Assembly: GCF_014322765.1 (NCBI RefSeq)
Contig: NZ_JAASTZ010000023.1
Span: 1 to 40,473, forward strand
Length of the DNA: 40,473 nucleotides
Origin: Listeria immobilis
GTDB lineage: Bacteria > Bacillota > Bacilli > Lactobacillales > Listeriaceae
Direction of reading: 5' to 3'
Below the pieces are notes generated by a model that did no database searches, was not told where the DNA came from, and saw nothing but the letters and a program-made list of their open reading frames with translations. The position numbers were made by a program, and so were the translations under genes. Positions 23,810-32,712 of the stretch are shown in pieces. The number at the start of each line of letters is the position of its first letter. Within the stretch, counting starts at the first letter, position 1.

Positions 23810-24345
23810 TTAATTCGGGTAACAAAGTGCTACATAAGTTTTTTGTAATCCAACATTAGGACGTGTAGGTTCTAAATTCCATGAAGCTTTCCATACAGTT
23901 CCTGGATTTATCGCATGACAGTAAAATTGATTAGCAACACTAGCGCTTTTTCTTTTCAAAATAGGTGTATTAACATAACTTGAATCAGCTCTTACTTCTG
24001 CCCACATATCATTAGCGATTGCACTTGTATGGAAAATACCTATTGCCGTTTTTTTAACAGAAAGCAACCAATGGGAAGATAAGTATACTTTGGCACAGGT
24101 TCTAGCATAAACTCTGAATATTCCTGTAAACCTTCCAGACTTTGCTTTTGCATCGTATTTGGTACTTGTGTTATCAATTGTATCACTACAAAATAATGGA
24201 TCTGCTGTTAAGGGATAATTACTACCACTATATTCAACAACTTGATAGATAGAATTTCCTTCTTGTTCAATTCCTCTATCTAAATTTAACCGCTATTTTT
24301 AATACTATAATCTCCTATATAACGTTTGTTTTATCAGTATTTCAT
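23810..24345 (-). pseudogene. DUF2599-type secreted protein, N-terminus lost
   Basis: The frame is open from 24292 to 23810 (about 160 codons) with no usable start at its front. Its end, NQFYCHAINPGTVWKASWNL followed by EPTRP and a final CYPN, matches the DUF2599 pattern (NQ-x-CH ... WNLEP-x-RP ... C-x-P); four cysteines suggest an extracytoplasmic protein. Just upstream, AGAAAGGAG and an ATG (24343-24345) are intact, but that frame reads MKY and then TGA. So the original start survives, while the signal-peptide part was deleted and shifted. An internal TTG at 24067 could yield only the last 85 residues. Confidence 0.65.
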
Positions 24346-24534
24346 CGTTAGCTCCTTTCTTGGTTAGTAGTTCTATATTACATTGAAATCGCTTACTTTT
24401 CAAACAAATTAATTATTTTTCACAATATATGCGATTTTCTAACTTTTTTTTCGTCTGTTTTGATATAAAATGATATTTATTTATGTATGAAAAACCTCCA
24501 CAAAATTTTATGAGGGTTACTTTTATAACAATTA

Positions 24535-24876
24535 TTACTGGTTTAGTATTGTTTCTATCGTTGTTGTTTTTTCGGTAACTAAATCAGAAAATCCTATATG
24601 CACATTTTCTTCATGTAACCATTCTATATCCGTTCCATAAGGAGCACTAAAAATTTCAGCCATAACAGGAACAAGCCGAAATAATGATTCTGCATTTTAA
24701 ATTTTAAAGTTACTCGCCTCACTTACATATTCTTGATTATCAATAATAAAATATAATATTCAATCATTCAGTTGTGGGATAGCATTTTTTTCTCAATAAC
24801 TGAAATGAACCAGTTGTCCACTTATAATATTATTAGAAACAACAAATCCACCATATTCACTATTATTTATTTTCAT
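24535..24876 (-). pseudogene. DUF2185 (Imm33-like) immunity-type gene with three nonsense codons
   Basis: One frame runs 113 codons from ATG (behind GTAAAGGAG) to TAA at 24535, interrupted only by TGA, TGA and TAA. It reads SEYGGFVVSNNIISGQLVHF, stop, EKNAIPQLND, stop, ILYFIIDNQEYVSEASNF, stop, and then LFRLVPVMAEIFSAPYGTDI and EWLHEENVHIGFSDL. This is the DUF2185 pattern, in which a conserved Arg or Trp would replace the stops. DUF2185 proteins are found as immunity proteins near polymorphic toxins. No frameshift is needed, so inactivation was by point changes. The ATG overlaps the end of the ankyrin-like fragment. Confidence 0.6.
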
Positions 24877-24988
24877 CTTCAAACTCCTTTACAATATCAA
24901 TAAATCCATTCCGCCAACTATATTCTTCCGCATAATCTAAACATGATTTTCCAAAGTTATCCTTATGGTTGTAGTCTGACTTCACTAA
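24863..24988 (-). pseudogene. C-terminal fragment of an ankyrin-repeat-like protein
   Basis: The frame reads SDYNHKDNFGKSCLDYAEEY and then SWRNGFIDIVKEFEDENK. The D-NFG-x-S-x-LDYAEE pattern is that of the first helix of an ankyrin repeat. An in-frame TAA precedes it and no start is present. Its stop codon overlaps the ATG of the DUF2185 gene, so the two were translationally coupled neighbours. Small ankyrin proteins often act as immunity proteins in toxin loci. Confidence 0.4.
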
Positions 24989-25137
24989 TTAAATTGATTT
25001 TATAAGAGTTTAATTTTTCTTTCTAAGAATATGATATTTTCTATGTGTGGTGCGTGAACTAAACCGCTACTATTGCACAATAACCCCTTGACAGAAAGGA
25101 TTTTTTTAAACTTTTATTATCATAAAAAAATTTATAT

Positions 25138-25330
25138 TTATTTGACTTCTTGTTGTTCGAATTGTGACGGATTAAAACTGGCAAATTACGTTTGTAGATT
25201 ATTCACTTCTGTTTGCAGTTTACTCGTTTCTGTATCAATTTTTGTGTCAACATAATCAGTTCAAAGTAGATGCTTTTTTCACACTAAAAACAGATGTAGA
25301 TACCACAAATGCCACAAAAACAACGAAATA
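25138..25330 (-). pseudogene. Remnant of a secreted coiled-coil protein
   Basis: Two overlapping frames read like one protein split by a frameshift. The first is a signal-peptide-like FVVFVAFVVSTSVFSVKKAS. The second is a coiled coil, YVDTKIDTETSKLQTEVNNL, then after an in-frame TAA FASFNPSQFEQQEVK. No start codon remains. The original protein may have been a small exported helical protein; no family can be named. Confidence 0.35.
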
Positions 25331-25351
25331 AAACGGGTATTATAAGATATT

Positions 25352-25414
25352 AAAAAATCTCTAAAACATTCATCTACCCTTAAATATCATGGGCTTTCAA
25401 TGTTTTAGAGATTT
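25352..25414 (-). terminator. Terminator of the tRNA-Arg transcript
   Basis: A perfect 16-bp stem (25399-25414 with 25355-25370) around a 28-base loop, followed on the minus strand by TTTTTT. It lies about 20 bp beyond the tRNA 3' end. Confidence 0.7.
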
Positions 25415-25432
25415 CTTTAAATTGCTTTTTAA

Positions 25433-25506
<74 letters not shown>

Positions 25507-25538
25507 AAATGGCACTGTTTTTTCAACAGCCAAATACC

Positions 25539-25567
25539 ATTTTATGTTTAAATTGCTTGTTTGTCAA
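25539..25567 (-). promoter_or_regulatory. Promoter of tRNA-Arg
   Basis: On the minus strand a perfect TTGACA (25562-25567), a 17-bp spacer and TAAAAT (25539-25544), about 32 bp before the mature tRNA. Confidence 0.75.
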
Positions 25568-25616
25568 TGGTTTTCTTTAAGTTATTGGATTTTTTCTTTT
25601 TCGAGTGACTTTTGAC

Positions 25617-26141
25617 CTAGTTGTGTTTTGTTACTGGAAAAATTTGTGTTAGTTCTGTTAGTTCGTTATCATCACGATCCATGAAACGAACTTGAATTCC
25701 ATTTGGTGTAGTATCAATGAGTGCGTACGTTTTTATATGAATACGTCCTCTTGGTAGTGAAATGCTACCTGGGTTTAAGATAATTGTGTCATCAAGCATA
25801 TCCACCCCAAGTTCGTGAGAGTGACCAAAGAAAACAAAATCAGCATTTAATTCACGAGCACGGTATCTTAAATTCATTAGTGTCATTTTGATATTATATA
25901 AGTGTCCATGGGTCGTTAAAATTCGATATCCATCTACTTCACCAACCCAATCGTTTGGAAATCCCCCGCCAAAATCACAATTGCCCCGAACAGTATGGAA
26001 CCCTTGAATTGCTGGATCATCTGCCTCTAGTTCTGAATCCCCACAATGAATCATTGCATCAACTGTGTTTTCGTATTTTTCTTTTAAATGTATTAAGCAG
26101 TCACGTTCTGAGTGGCTGTCGCTAACTACTAGTAATTTCAT
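25617..26141 (-). CDS. YfcE/MJ0936-family metallophosphoesterase
   Basis: A 174-residue phosphodiesterase with the calcineurin-like metal motifs: VVSDSHSERD (residues 4-13), IHCGDSE (about 37), GNCD (about 54), TTHGH (about 78) and GHSH (about 104). These bind two divalent metals. Relatives hydrolyse phosphodiesters in vitro; the natural substrate is unclear. ATG follows GGGGGAGGAA. It is the last gene of the racE-rph-rdgB run, 41 bp after rdgB. I see no strong hairpin between its stop and the tRNA promoter. Confidence 0.9.
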   Translation of the reverse strand: MKLLVVSDSHSERDCLIHLKEKYENTVDAMIHCGDSELEADDPAIQGFHTVRGNCDFGGGFPNDWVGEVDGYRILTTHGHLYNIKMTLMNLRYRARELNADFVFFGHSHELGVDMLDDTIILNPGSISLPRGRIHIKTYALIDTTPNGIQVRFMDRDDNELTELTQIFPVTKHN

Positions 26142-26182
26142 TTTATTTCCTCCCCCTAATGCTCCTACTGTTTCTTATTCTC

Positions 26183-26794
26183 TCACTTTTTGTTGACTTT
26201 TTCTACTACTTCCGCTAAATCTTTTTCTAGCATTTTAATTGCATTTGCACGATGGCTTATTTCGTTTTTCTTTTCTGCCGGAATTTCTGCCATTGTACAG
26301 CCAAATTCAGGTAAGAAAAATAATGGGTCATAACCGAAACCATTTGTTCCACATAGTTGTTCCGCAATAACTCCTTCTACTTCGCCAGTGTAAAAACGAG
26401 TTTTCTCTGAAGGTGTTGCTACTGTAAGTGTACAGTGGAAGCGGGCGGTTCTTTTCTCAGGCAAGATACCTCGTAAATTAGTGAGCAGTTTTTCATTGTT
26501 TTTAGCATCATCATGCGCTACTCCTGCATAACGTGCTGAATAGACACCAGGAGCTCCGTCAAGCGCATCTACAATTAAACCTGAATCATCAGCGATAACT
26601 GTTTGATTAAGCAAGCTAGCGACTGTTTCTGCCTTGAGAGCAGCATTCTCAGCAAAAGTAGTTCCTGTTTCTGCGATTTCACCGATTTCTGGAAAGTCGG
26701 CAAGTGTAGCTACTTCAATATTAAATTTAGCAAAAATTTTTTCAAATTCTTTCGCTTTTCCTTTATTGGCTGTCGCGATAATAATTTTGCTCAT
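26183..26794 (-). CDS. rdgB: XTP/dITP diphosphatase (non-canonical purine NTP pyrophosphatase)
   Basis: It hydrolyses XTP, ITP and dITP to monophosphates, keeping deaminated purines out of nucleic acids. The 203-residue protein shows the HAM1/RdgB motifs: IATANKGKAKEFEKIF (residues 5-20), TVIADDSGLIVDALDGAPGV with the SARYAG motif (about 67-92), and TNGFGYDPLFF (about 148) with the following EKNEISHRA. ATG follows AGGAGAG, four bases downstream of the rph stop, so it is translationally close to rph. The rph-rdgB-yfcE order is conserved in Bacilli. Confidence 0.93.
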   Translation of the reverse strand: MSKIIIATANKGKAKEFEKIFAKFNIEVATLADFPEIGEIAETGTTFAENAALKAETVASLLNQTVIADDSGLIVDALDGAPGVYSARYAGVAHDDAKNNEKLLTNLRGILPEKRTARFHCTLTVATPSEKTRFYTGEVEGVIAEQLCGTNGFGYDPLFFLPEFGCTMAEIPAEKKNEISHRANAIKMLEKDLAEVVEKVNKK

Positions 26795-26798
26795 GTGA

Positions 26799-27545
26799 TT
26801 ACTCTCCTTTTATCCTTGCTATGACATTTTCACCAAGTGTTTCTTTTTGGATTTCAATTAATTCACTAATTCCTTTTTTACCTAGTGCAATTAACTCTGC
26901 AAGTTCAGCGTCAGAGAAAGTTGCTTCTTCCCCTGTACCTTGAAGCTCAACAAATGCACCGCTTCCGGTCATAATAATATTCATGTCAACTTGCGCTGCG
27001 CTGTCTTCTACATAATTTAAGTCAAGTACTGTTCCGCCTTCTTCTAATACACCTACACTAGTTGCTGCTAAAAAATCTTTTACAGGGAATTTGGTAAATG
27101 GTACTTCTGCGTCTAATTTAGCGATTGCCATCACCATAGCGATAAATGCACCAGTGATAGAAGCGGTTCTTGTGCCTCCGTCTGCTTGAATAACATCACA
27201 ATCTAGCCAAATAGTCCTTTCACCAAGTGCGTCTAAATCAACAACGGCACGCAAAGCACGACCGATTAAACGTTGAATTTCCATCGTTCTACCGGTCACT
27301 TTCCCTTTGGATGATTCACGGATATTACGCGTATTGGTTGCTCTTGGTAACATAGCGTATTCAGCAGAAATCCAGCCACGACCCTCTCCGCGCATAAATG
27401 GTGGTACTTTGGATTCTACACTTGCGGAACAAATAACTTTTGTATTTCCTGATGCGATTAAGACCGAACCTTCTGGATGCATTAAATAGTTTGGGATTAC
27501 TTCTATTTTTCGTAGTGCATTACTTTCTCTTCCATCAACTCTCAT
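26799..27545 (-). CDS. rph: Ribonuclease PH
   Basis: A phosphate-dependent 3'-5' exoribonuclease that trims tRNA 3' ends. The 248-residue protein starts with [16 protein letters not shown], followed by [39 protein letters not shown] (the phosphate-binding arginines) and [20 protein letters not shown]. Length and motifs are normal for a full RNase PH. The ATG immediately follows the racE stop (27546) with no gap, so translation is probably coupled. Confidence 0.95.
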   Translation of the reverse strand: MRVDGRESNALRKIEVIPNYLMHPEGSVLIASGNTKVICSASVESKVPPFMRGEGRGWISAEYAMLPRATNTRNIRESSKGKVTGRTMEIQRLIGRALRAVVDLDALGERTIWLDCDVIQADGGTRTASITGAFIAMVMAIAKLDAEVPFTKFPVKDFLAATSVGVLEEGGTVLDLNYVEDSAAQVDMNIIMTGSGAFVELQGTGEEATFSDAELAELIALGKKGISELIEIQKETLGENVIARIKGE

Positions 27546-28358
27546 TTATTGCACCTCTTGTTTTCCTAATTTAATATGTTCTACAGTCATTTCTGGCATA
27601 CTTAACCAATCTTTTGCAATATCTTGAAAAATTTGTGTTGAGCCTGTAGTGAAAAAACGATGCTTAATTTCTTTATCGGATGCATCTAATAAATTGTGAT
27701 AATCAAGTAACGCGCTTACTTCACTTGCAGTTTCTTCGCCGGAATTAATCACCGCCACACCTTCTCCCATAAAATTTTCAATAATTGGTTTTAATAACGG
27801 ATAATGTGTACAGCCTAAAATCACAGTATCAATCTTTGTGCTTTTAAGTGGTAAAAGGGATTCCGCTACGACTTTTTTGGCAATCGCGCTTTTGTACTCG
27901 CCTGATTCTACGACAGACACAAATTTGGGACAAGCAAGTGAATCTACTTCTACTCGTTGGTTCAAACCTTTGAGTGCAGCTGGATAAGCCATACTTTCTA
28001 CGGTTCCAATTGTTCCTAATACACCAATCTTATTATTCCTTGTCGCTTTTAATGCTGCTCTAGATCCTGGTTGAATTACACCAATTACAGGTATATCTAG
28101 TTTTGCTCTAATATCATATAAAGCTGCTGCGGTTGCGGTATTACATGCAATTACGAGCATTTTGATGCCACGTTCTACTAGAAAATTAGTCATTTCCCAA
28201 GTAAATTGGCGAACTTCTTCTTTATCTCGTGGTCCATATGGGCAACGGGCGGTATCCCCTAGGTAATATACTTGTTCATGGGGTAGCTGTTTTAGTACTT
28301 CTCGCACTACTGTCAAACCGCCAACTCCCGAATCAATAAATCCAATAGCTTGTTTCAC
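27546..28358 (-). CDS. racE: Glutamate racemase
   Basis: It converts L-glutamate to D-glutamate for peptidoglycan. The 270-residue enzyme has both catalytic cysteines in their motifs: [10 protein letters not shown] (about residue 73) and LGCTHYPLL (about 184), with the substrate motif [12 protein letters not shown] at the N-terminus. The start is GTG behind GAGGCGAG. It is first in a four-gene run (racE-rph-rdgB-yfcE) and is divergent from yslB across about 180 bp. Confidence 0.93.
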   Translation of the reverse strand: MKQAIGFIDSGVGGLTVVREVLKQLPHEQVYYLGDTARCPYGPRDKEEVRQFTWEMTNFLVERGIKMLVIACNTATAAALYDIRAKLDIPVIGVIQPGSRAALKATRNNKIGVLGTIGTVESMAYPAALKGLNQRVEVDSLACPKFVSVVESGEYKSAIAKKVVAESLLPLKSTKIDTVILGCTHYPLLKPIIENFMGEGVAVINSGEETASEVSALLDYHNLLDASDKEIKHRFFTTGSTQIFQDIAKDWLSMPEMTVEHIKLGKQEVQ

Positions 28359-28542
28359 AGTCTCGCCTCAATTTCTCTATTAGTTTCCAATTTTTTTATC
28401 TATACCTTCCATTTTCTTATTTTTTCCGCTTTTTCGCAAGTCTTTTTTATGAAAAAAGGTTTTTTATAGAAATTTCTTTGTTGTGCTTTCCATTTTAGGT
28501 TGATTTTGGTTATAATGGTGTATGAAAGTGGGGTTATCAAAA

Positions 28543-29001
28543 ATGACAGAAAATGAACAAAATACACATTCAGAAAGAGTCCTTATTCCTAGCTTTGGGT
28601 TAGATTTACTACGAGATTATTTAATCCCTGAAATTCTTGGAGATGAAGCACCTCACATAATGTACTGGGCTGGAAAAGATTTAGCACGTAAATTCCCGCT
28701 TAATTCACTAGAAGCAGTTATCGACTTCTTTGAAAAAGCTTCATGGGGTAAACTTAGTATAGTGAAAGAAAAGAACGATGAATTACGGTTACTTTTAGAA
28801 GGTGATGTGATAGCCGTTCGCTTTGATTCTCAAGAAAATCCAACCTTTAAATTAGAAGCAGGTTTTATCGCCGAACAACTACAGGCGCAAAAAGAGTTTT
28901 ATACAGAAAGTTATGACGAAATGGATAAACGAAAAAATCAAGTAATGATTATTGTAAAATGGGACCGCAAAGAAACCATTAATAATGATGAACGTTATTA
29001 A
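28543..29001 (+). CDS. YslB family protein (DUF2507)
   Basis: A 152-residue soluble protein of the Bacillus YslB family: VLIPSFGLDLLRDYLIPEIL, then MYWAGKDLARKFPLNSLEAV and ASWGKLSI. The family is linked by name and gene context to sdh and uvrC in Bacilli, and its function is unknown. I chose the ATG at 28543, nine bases after GTGGGG. The ATG at 28522 lies only five bases after a TATAAT (28511-28516) that looks like the -10 box. It ends in a terminator shared with aspartokinase. Confidence 0.85.
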   Translation: MTENEQNTHSERVLIPSFGLDLLRDYLIPEILGDEAPHIMYWAGKDLARKFPLNSLEAVIDFFEKASWGKLSIVKEKNDELRLLLEGDVIAVRFDSQENPTFKLEAGFIAEQLQAQKEFYTESYDEMDKRKNQVMIIVKWDRKETINNDERY

Positions 29002-29067
29002 AAAAACACTTGAGGTAACTGAAAACTTCCGCTTAAGGAGTTTATCAGCGACTTCAAGTGCTTTTTT
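29001..29067. terminator. Bidirectional terminator between yslB and aspartokinase
   Basis: AAAAAA-CACTTGA pairs with TCAAGTG-C-TTTTTTT around a 40-base structured loop. It serves both convergent genes. Confidence 0.65.
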
Positions 29068-29546
29068 TATTTATCTAAGTCAAATTGATCATGTAATACT
29101 TGAGCGGCTTCTACCATTTTTCTTGCTGGAACTACAGTAGAAACTTTGATTTCTGAGGTGCTAATCATTTTGATGGGAATGTTGTTTTCGGTAAGTGCCT
29201 CAAACATTTGTGCTGCTACTCCTGGGTTGCTTACCATTCCAGAGCCAACTATAGAGACCTTTGCTAGTTCTTGTTCAGATTCTAATTTTTCTATTTGTAA
29301 AAGCTCTTTGCTTTCTTCTAAAACAGCTAGCGTGGAGAGCAGTGCGCTCGTTTTAATTGTAAAGGACAAATTACCATGCCCTAATCCTGTAATTCCTTGG
29401 ATTATAATATCCACATCAATATTATTATCTGCTAATTTTGTGAACACTTTCGAAACGCGCATTGCTTCTTTTTGTTTCCAATGAATTGTTACACGTGTAA
29501 GTTGATCTTCAAAAGCAATACCACGAACTACTTTGGTATTTTCCAT
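29067..29546 (-). CDS. Aspartokinase beta subunit from an internal start (in-frame)
   Basis: Within the aspartokinase frame an ATG at 29546 (MENTKVVRGIAFEDQL...) is preceded by GAGGAGGA at seven bases, a far stronger Shine-Dalgarno than chance. The product, 159 residues, would contain only the two ACT domains. In Bacillus subtilis the beta subunit of aspartokinase II is made this way and pairs with alpha. The sequence supports the same here. Confidence 0.7.
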   Translation of the reverse strand: MENTKVVRGIAFEDQLTRVTIHWKQKEAMRVSKVFTKLADNNIDVDIIIQGITGLGHGNLSFTIKTSALLSTLAVLEESKELLQIEKLESEQELAKVSIVGSGMVSNPGVAAQMFEALTENNIPIKMISTSEIKVSTVVPARKMVEAAQVLHDQFDLDK

Positions 29547-30281
29547 AGTTAAATCCTCCTCTATCATTGTTCCGGGAACTTGTTCATGGCTTGCCCTTAC
29601 TTCTAATGGAATCCGGAAATTTTTTGCATATTCAACCGAGCGTGGATGTAAAACGCCTGCACCAAGATTAGCTAATTCTAACATTTCATCATATGTAATT
29701 TGTTCTAGTTTTTGGGCTTTTTTCACGTAGCGGGGATCTGTTGTAAAAACACCTACTACATCTGTACAAATAGCGCATTTCTCTGCTTTTAAAGCTGATG
29801 CAATCGCTACGGCTGTTGTGTCAGAACCACCACGACCTAGTGTTGTAATTTCGCCGTCTGCAGTTAAACCTTGAAAACCTGCAACAACTACAATTTTACC
29901 TGCATCCAGCGCTGATTCAATACGTGCACTATCAATGTCCGCAATTCGTGCGTTACTATGAACTGCTTCGGTTTCAATACCTGCTTGCCAACCTGTATAA
30001 GAAATAGCATCATGCCCTTTTTCTTTTAGTGTCATTGCAAGCAGTGAAATTGTAATTTGTTCTCCAGTCGACAGTAACATATCCATTTCGCGTTTATCTG
30101 GCGCTTCGCTAATTTCTTCGGCCATTGCTACTAATTTGTCCGTTGATTTCCCCATTGCAGAAACGACGACAATGACTTTATTTCCTTGTTTTTTCTCATA
30201 GATGGCTTGATCGGCTGTTTTTCCAATTTTATCTACGGTGCTAACAGATGTTCCGCCAAATTTTAATACTACTAAACCCAC
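29067..30281 (-). CDS. Aspartokinase (alpha subunit, LysC type)
   Basis: It phosphorylates aspartate, the first step to lysine, diaminopimelate, threonine and methionine. The 404-residue protein has an amino-acid kinase domain (KFGGTSVSTVDKIG at residues 7-20, TLGRGGSDTTAVA about 150) and two C-terminal ACT domains (about 265-330 and 340-400) that bind a feedback inhibitor. Length and a strong internal start (see the beta entry) match Bacillus aspartokinase II. Start is GTG behind GTCAGGAGGA. No lysine riboswitch is apparent in the short leader. Downstream it converges on yslB. Confidence 0.92.
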   Translation of the reverse strand: MGLVVLKFGGTSVSTVDKIGKTADQAIYEKKQGNKVIVVVSAMGKSTDKLVAMAEEISEAPDKREMDMLLSTGEQITISLLAMTLKEKGHDAISYTGWQAGIETEAVHSNARIADIDSARIESALDAGKIVVVAGFQGLTADGEITTLGRGGSDTTAVAIASALKAEKCAICTDVVGVFTTDPRYVKKAQKLEQITYDEMLELANLGAGVLHPRSVEYAKNFRIPLEVRASHEQVPGTMIEEDLTMENTKVVRGIAFEDQLTRVTIHWKQKEAMRVSKVFTKLADNNIDVDIIIQGITGLGHGNLSFTIKTSALLSTLAVLEESKELLQIEKLESEQELAKVSIVGSGMVSNPGVAAQMFEALTENNIPIKMISTSEIKVSTVVPARKMVEAAQVLHDQFDLDK

Positions 30282-30383
30282 AATCGTTCCTCCTGACTTT
30301 CTATCTTTTTACATCAATATTCTTATTTTAGCGCATTTATGTAGTGAAGGGAAGAGGGATTGGATCAACTTTGATTCATTTAT

Positions 30384-30422
30384 GTAAAAAGAGTCAATAA
30401 CTTTAACATGTCATTGACTCTT
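30384..30422 (-). terminator. Terminator of uvrC
   Basis: AGAGTCAAT pairs with ATTGACTCT; on the minus strand the stem is followed by TTTTTACAT. Confidence 0.75.
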
Positions 30423-30433
30423 AATCCGCAAAT

Positions 30434-32245
30434 TTATTTTTGTTCTGTGTTTTTGGCTTTTTCATTAAAAGCGGTGATATGTTTATGGACTTCTTCTGCA
30501 ACATTGAGTGGAACGCCTGCTTCTTTTATCTCGTCAATGGATGCTTCTTTTAATTTTTTCATTGAGCCAAAATGTTTGAGTAGTTTTTTCTTGCGACCTG
30601 GTCCAACGCCTGGAATGCCGTCAAGGATGGATTGAAAGCCTGTTTTGCTGCGTAATTGGCGATGGAATGTGATGGCAAAGCGGTGAACTTCATCTTGCAT
30701 CCGTTGTAGTAGATAGAATTCTTGACTGTTTCTTTCTAACGGAATAATAACGAGCGGGTCGCCGAAAAGTAATTGACTCGTTCTGTGTTTATCATCTTTT
30801 GCAAGACCAGCTACCGGGATATCAAGACCAAGTTCATTGATTAAAACATCTTTGGCGCTATCAATTTGCCCTTTCCCGCCATCAATTAAGATTAAGTCAG
30901 GCATAGGTAGTCCTTCTTTAAGAACCCGCCAGTAGCGACGGCGAATTACTTCGCGCATTGTTGCATAGTCATCTGGTCCTTCGACGGTTTTAATTTTATA
31001 TTTACGATAATCGTTCTTGCTTGGTTTTCCGTCGAGGAATGTCACCATTGCGGAAACTGGATCTGTTCCATGAATATTTGAGTTATCAAAGGCTTCTACA
31101 CGAGATGGAGTCGGGATTCCCATTGCTTCTCCAAGACGCTCTACTGCCCCGACTGTACGCTCTTCGTTTCGTTCTAGCAGCATAAATTTTTCGTTTAGGG
31201 CTATTTTGGCGTTTTTATAGGCTAGTTTGACTAAATCTTTTTTGTTGCCGCGTTGTGGTACGATAATTTTTGTATCTGGTGCAACAGCTTGTACAGCTTC
31301 ACTATCTACATCATCTGGTAAATAGATTTCTTTTGGTGGAATGTGATTTGCTTTTTGATAAAATTGCCCAATAAAAGTAAGGAAATCTTCTTCTGCATCA
31401 TTATAAAAAGGGAATTGGGAAACGTCGCGTTCAATTAACTTTCCTTGGCGAATGAAGAAAACCTGGACACACATCCAGCCTTTATCAATAGCATATCCGA
31501 AAACATCTCGGTCAACGAAATCATTCATCGTCATTTTTTGTTTTTCCATAGTAGTTTCTATCGCTGTGATTTGGTCACGAAATTCACCAGCTTTTTCAAA
31601 TTCCATATTTTCAGCAGCTGTTTGCATTTTTTGTTTTAAATCATTTTTAACATTTTTATAGCCACCATTTAAAAAGGCAACTATTTCATCTTGCATTTCT
31701 TTATATTTACTTGCTTCTACATCAAAAACGCATGGAGCAAGACATTGCCCTAAATGATAATATAAACAAACTTTATTAGGTAGTGTGCTGCATTTCCGTA
31801 GTGGGTATAGACGATCTAAAATTCGTTTGACTTCATTCGCCGCATATACATTAGGATACGGGCCAAAATACTTACCTTTGTCTTTCTTTACTTGGCGGGT
31901 GATAATTAAACGTGGGTGTCTTTCATTGGTAATTTTAATAAATGGATATGTTTTATCATCTTTTAGTCGAATATTAAAACGCGGGTCATGCTTTTTAATT
32001 AAATTAATTTCAAGTAACAAGGCTTCTACATTGGAAGATGTTACGATGTATTCAAAGTCCACTATTTCCTGAACTAAGCGTTGCGTTTTGCCATCATGTG
32101 TTCCTGAAAAATAAGAGCGAACACGGTTTTTTAAAATTTTTGCTTTACCGACATAAATGATGGTTCCTTGTTTATCTTTCATTAAGTAACAACCTGGTTG
32201 GTCAGGTAATAGCGCTAATTTATTTTGGATATGTTCAGAAGACAT
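30434..32245 (-). CDS. uvrC: UvrABC nucleotide excision repair nuclease, subunit C
   Basis: It makes both incisions beside bulky DNA lesions after UvrA/UvrB loading. The 603-residue protein has the GIY-YIG nuclease domain (about 12-95: [20 protein letters not shown]), a UVR motif (about 200-235), the UvrC RNase-H-like domain with [17 protein letters not shown] and [11 protein letters not shown], and tandem HhH motifs at the end ([20 protein letters not shown]). Length is standard. A terminator separates it from trxA upstream, so it has its own promoter in that 80-bp gap. Confidence 0.96.
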   Translation of the reverse strand: MSSEHIQNKLALLPDQPGCYLMKDKQGTIIYVGKAKILKNRVRSYFSGTHDGKTQRLVQEIVDFEYIVTSSNVEALLLEINLIKKHDPRFNIRLKDDKTYPFIKITNERHPRLIITRQVKKDKGKYFGPYPNVYAANEVKRILDRLYPLRKCSTLPNKVCLYYHLGQCLAPCVFDVEASKYKEMQDEIVAFLNGGYKNVKNDLKQKMQTAAENMEFEKAGEFRDQITAIETTMEKQKMTMNDFVDRDVFGYAIDKGWMCVQVFFIRQGKLIERDVSQFPFYNDAEEDFLTFIGQFYQKANHIPPKEIYLPDDVDSEAVQAVAPDTKIIVPQRGNKKDLVKLAYKNAKIALNEKFMLLERNEERTVGAVERLGEAMGIPTPSRVEAFDNSNIHGTDPVSAMVTFLDGKPSKNDYRKYKIKTVEGPDDYATMREVIRRRYWRVLKEGLPMPDLILIDGGKGQIDSAKDVLINELGLDIPVAGLAKDDKHRTSQLLFGDPLVIIPLERNSQEFYLLQRMQDEVHRFAITFHRQLRSKTGFQSILDGIPGVGPGRKKKLLKHFGSMKKLKEASIDEIKEAGVPLNVAEEVHKHITAFNEKAKNTEQK

Positions 32246-32270
32246 TTTATCAACTCCAGTTACGCATTTA

Positions 32271-32310
32271 AAAAGAAGCTTCGACTTGGTTAGTCTGAAG
32301 CTTCTTTTAT
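32271..32310 (-). terminator. Terminator of trxA
   Basis: AAAAGAAGCTTC pairs perfectly with GAAGCTTCTTTT, with TTTTTAAA after it on the minus strand. Confidence 0.8.
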
Positions 32311-32322
32311 TTTAGCATAATT

Positions 32323-32634
32323 TTAAATGTATTTGTTAATGACTTCATCCAGTTCTTCTTTTGGACGATAACCAATAATTGTATCAACTACCACTCCATC
32401 TTTTTTAATAAGAAGGGTTGGAATGCTCAGTACACCAAAGCTTCCCGGTGTTTCTGGATTTTCATCTACGTCCATTTTGACGATTTTAAGTGTTTCGCCA
32501 CGTTCTTCTTGTATCTCTTCTAAAACTGGAGCCACCATGCGGCAAGGACCACACCATGTTGCCCAGAAATCTGTTAATACTAAACCTTCACTAGTTTCTT
32601 GTTCAAATGTTGCATCTGTAATTTCTTTTACCAT
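32323..32634 (-). CDS. trxA: Thioredoxin
   Basis: A 103-residue cytoplasmic thiol-disulfide oxidoreductase with the active site ATWCGPCRMVAP (cysteines 28 and 31), DVDENPETPGSFGVLSIPTL (with the conserved cis-proline in SIPT) and the GYRPKEEL tail. It is the standard Trx size. The ATG is preceded by AAGGAG. It lies 78 bp downstream of mutS2 and ends in its own terminator. The homologue in Bacillus is essential and stress-induced; no stress promoter was identified here. Confidence 0.96.
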   Translation of the reverse strand: MVKEITDATFEQETSEGLVLTDFWATWCGPCRMVAPVLEEIQEERGETLKIVKMDVDENPETPGSFGVLSIPTLLIKKDGVVVDTIIGYRPKEELDEVINKYI

Positions 32635-32712
32635 GATTATTCACTCCTTATGACTTTTGTATTCACAGTATAGCATTTACACCTATTTCGAGCTATGTTT
32701 TTGCTCAGTATT

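Noticed and set aside
24535-24876. Recoding (selenocysteine or read-through) of the in-frame stops in the DUF2185-like gene
   Set aside because: Two different stop codons occur, there is no SECIS-like element, and neighbouring genes are also decayed, so pseudogenisation is simpler.
25399-25414. A GTTTTAGAGA-like stretch resembling the start of type II-A CRISPR repeats of Listeria
   Set aside because: Only about ten bases match, there is no repeat-spacer pattern, and the sequence is one arm of the tRNA terminator hairpin.
28522-28542. Upstream ATG for yslB
   Set aside because: It lies five bases after the probable -10 box and has no Shine-Dalgarno.
30282-30383. Lysine riboswitch upstream of aspartokinase
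   Set aside because: The leader is only about 100 bases with no L-box conserved stems.
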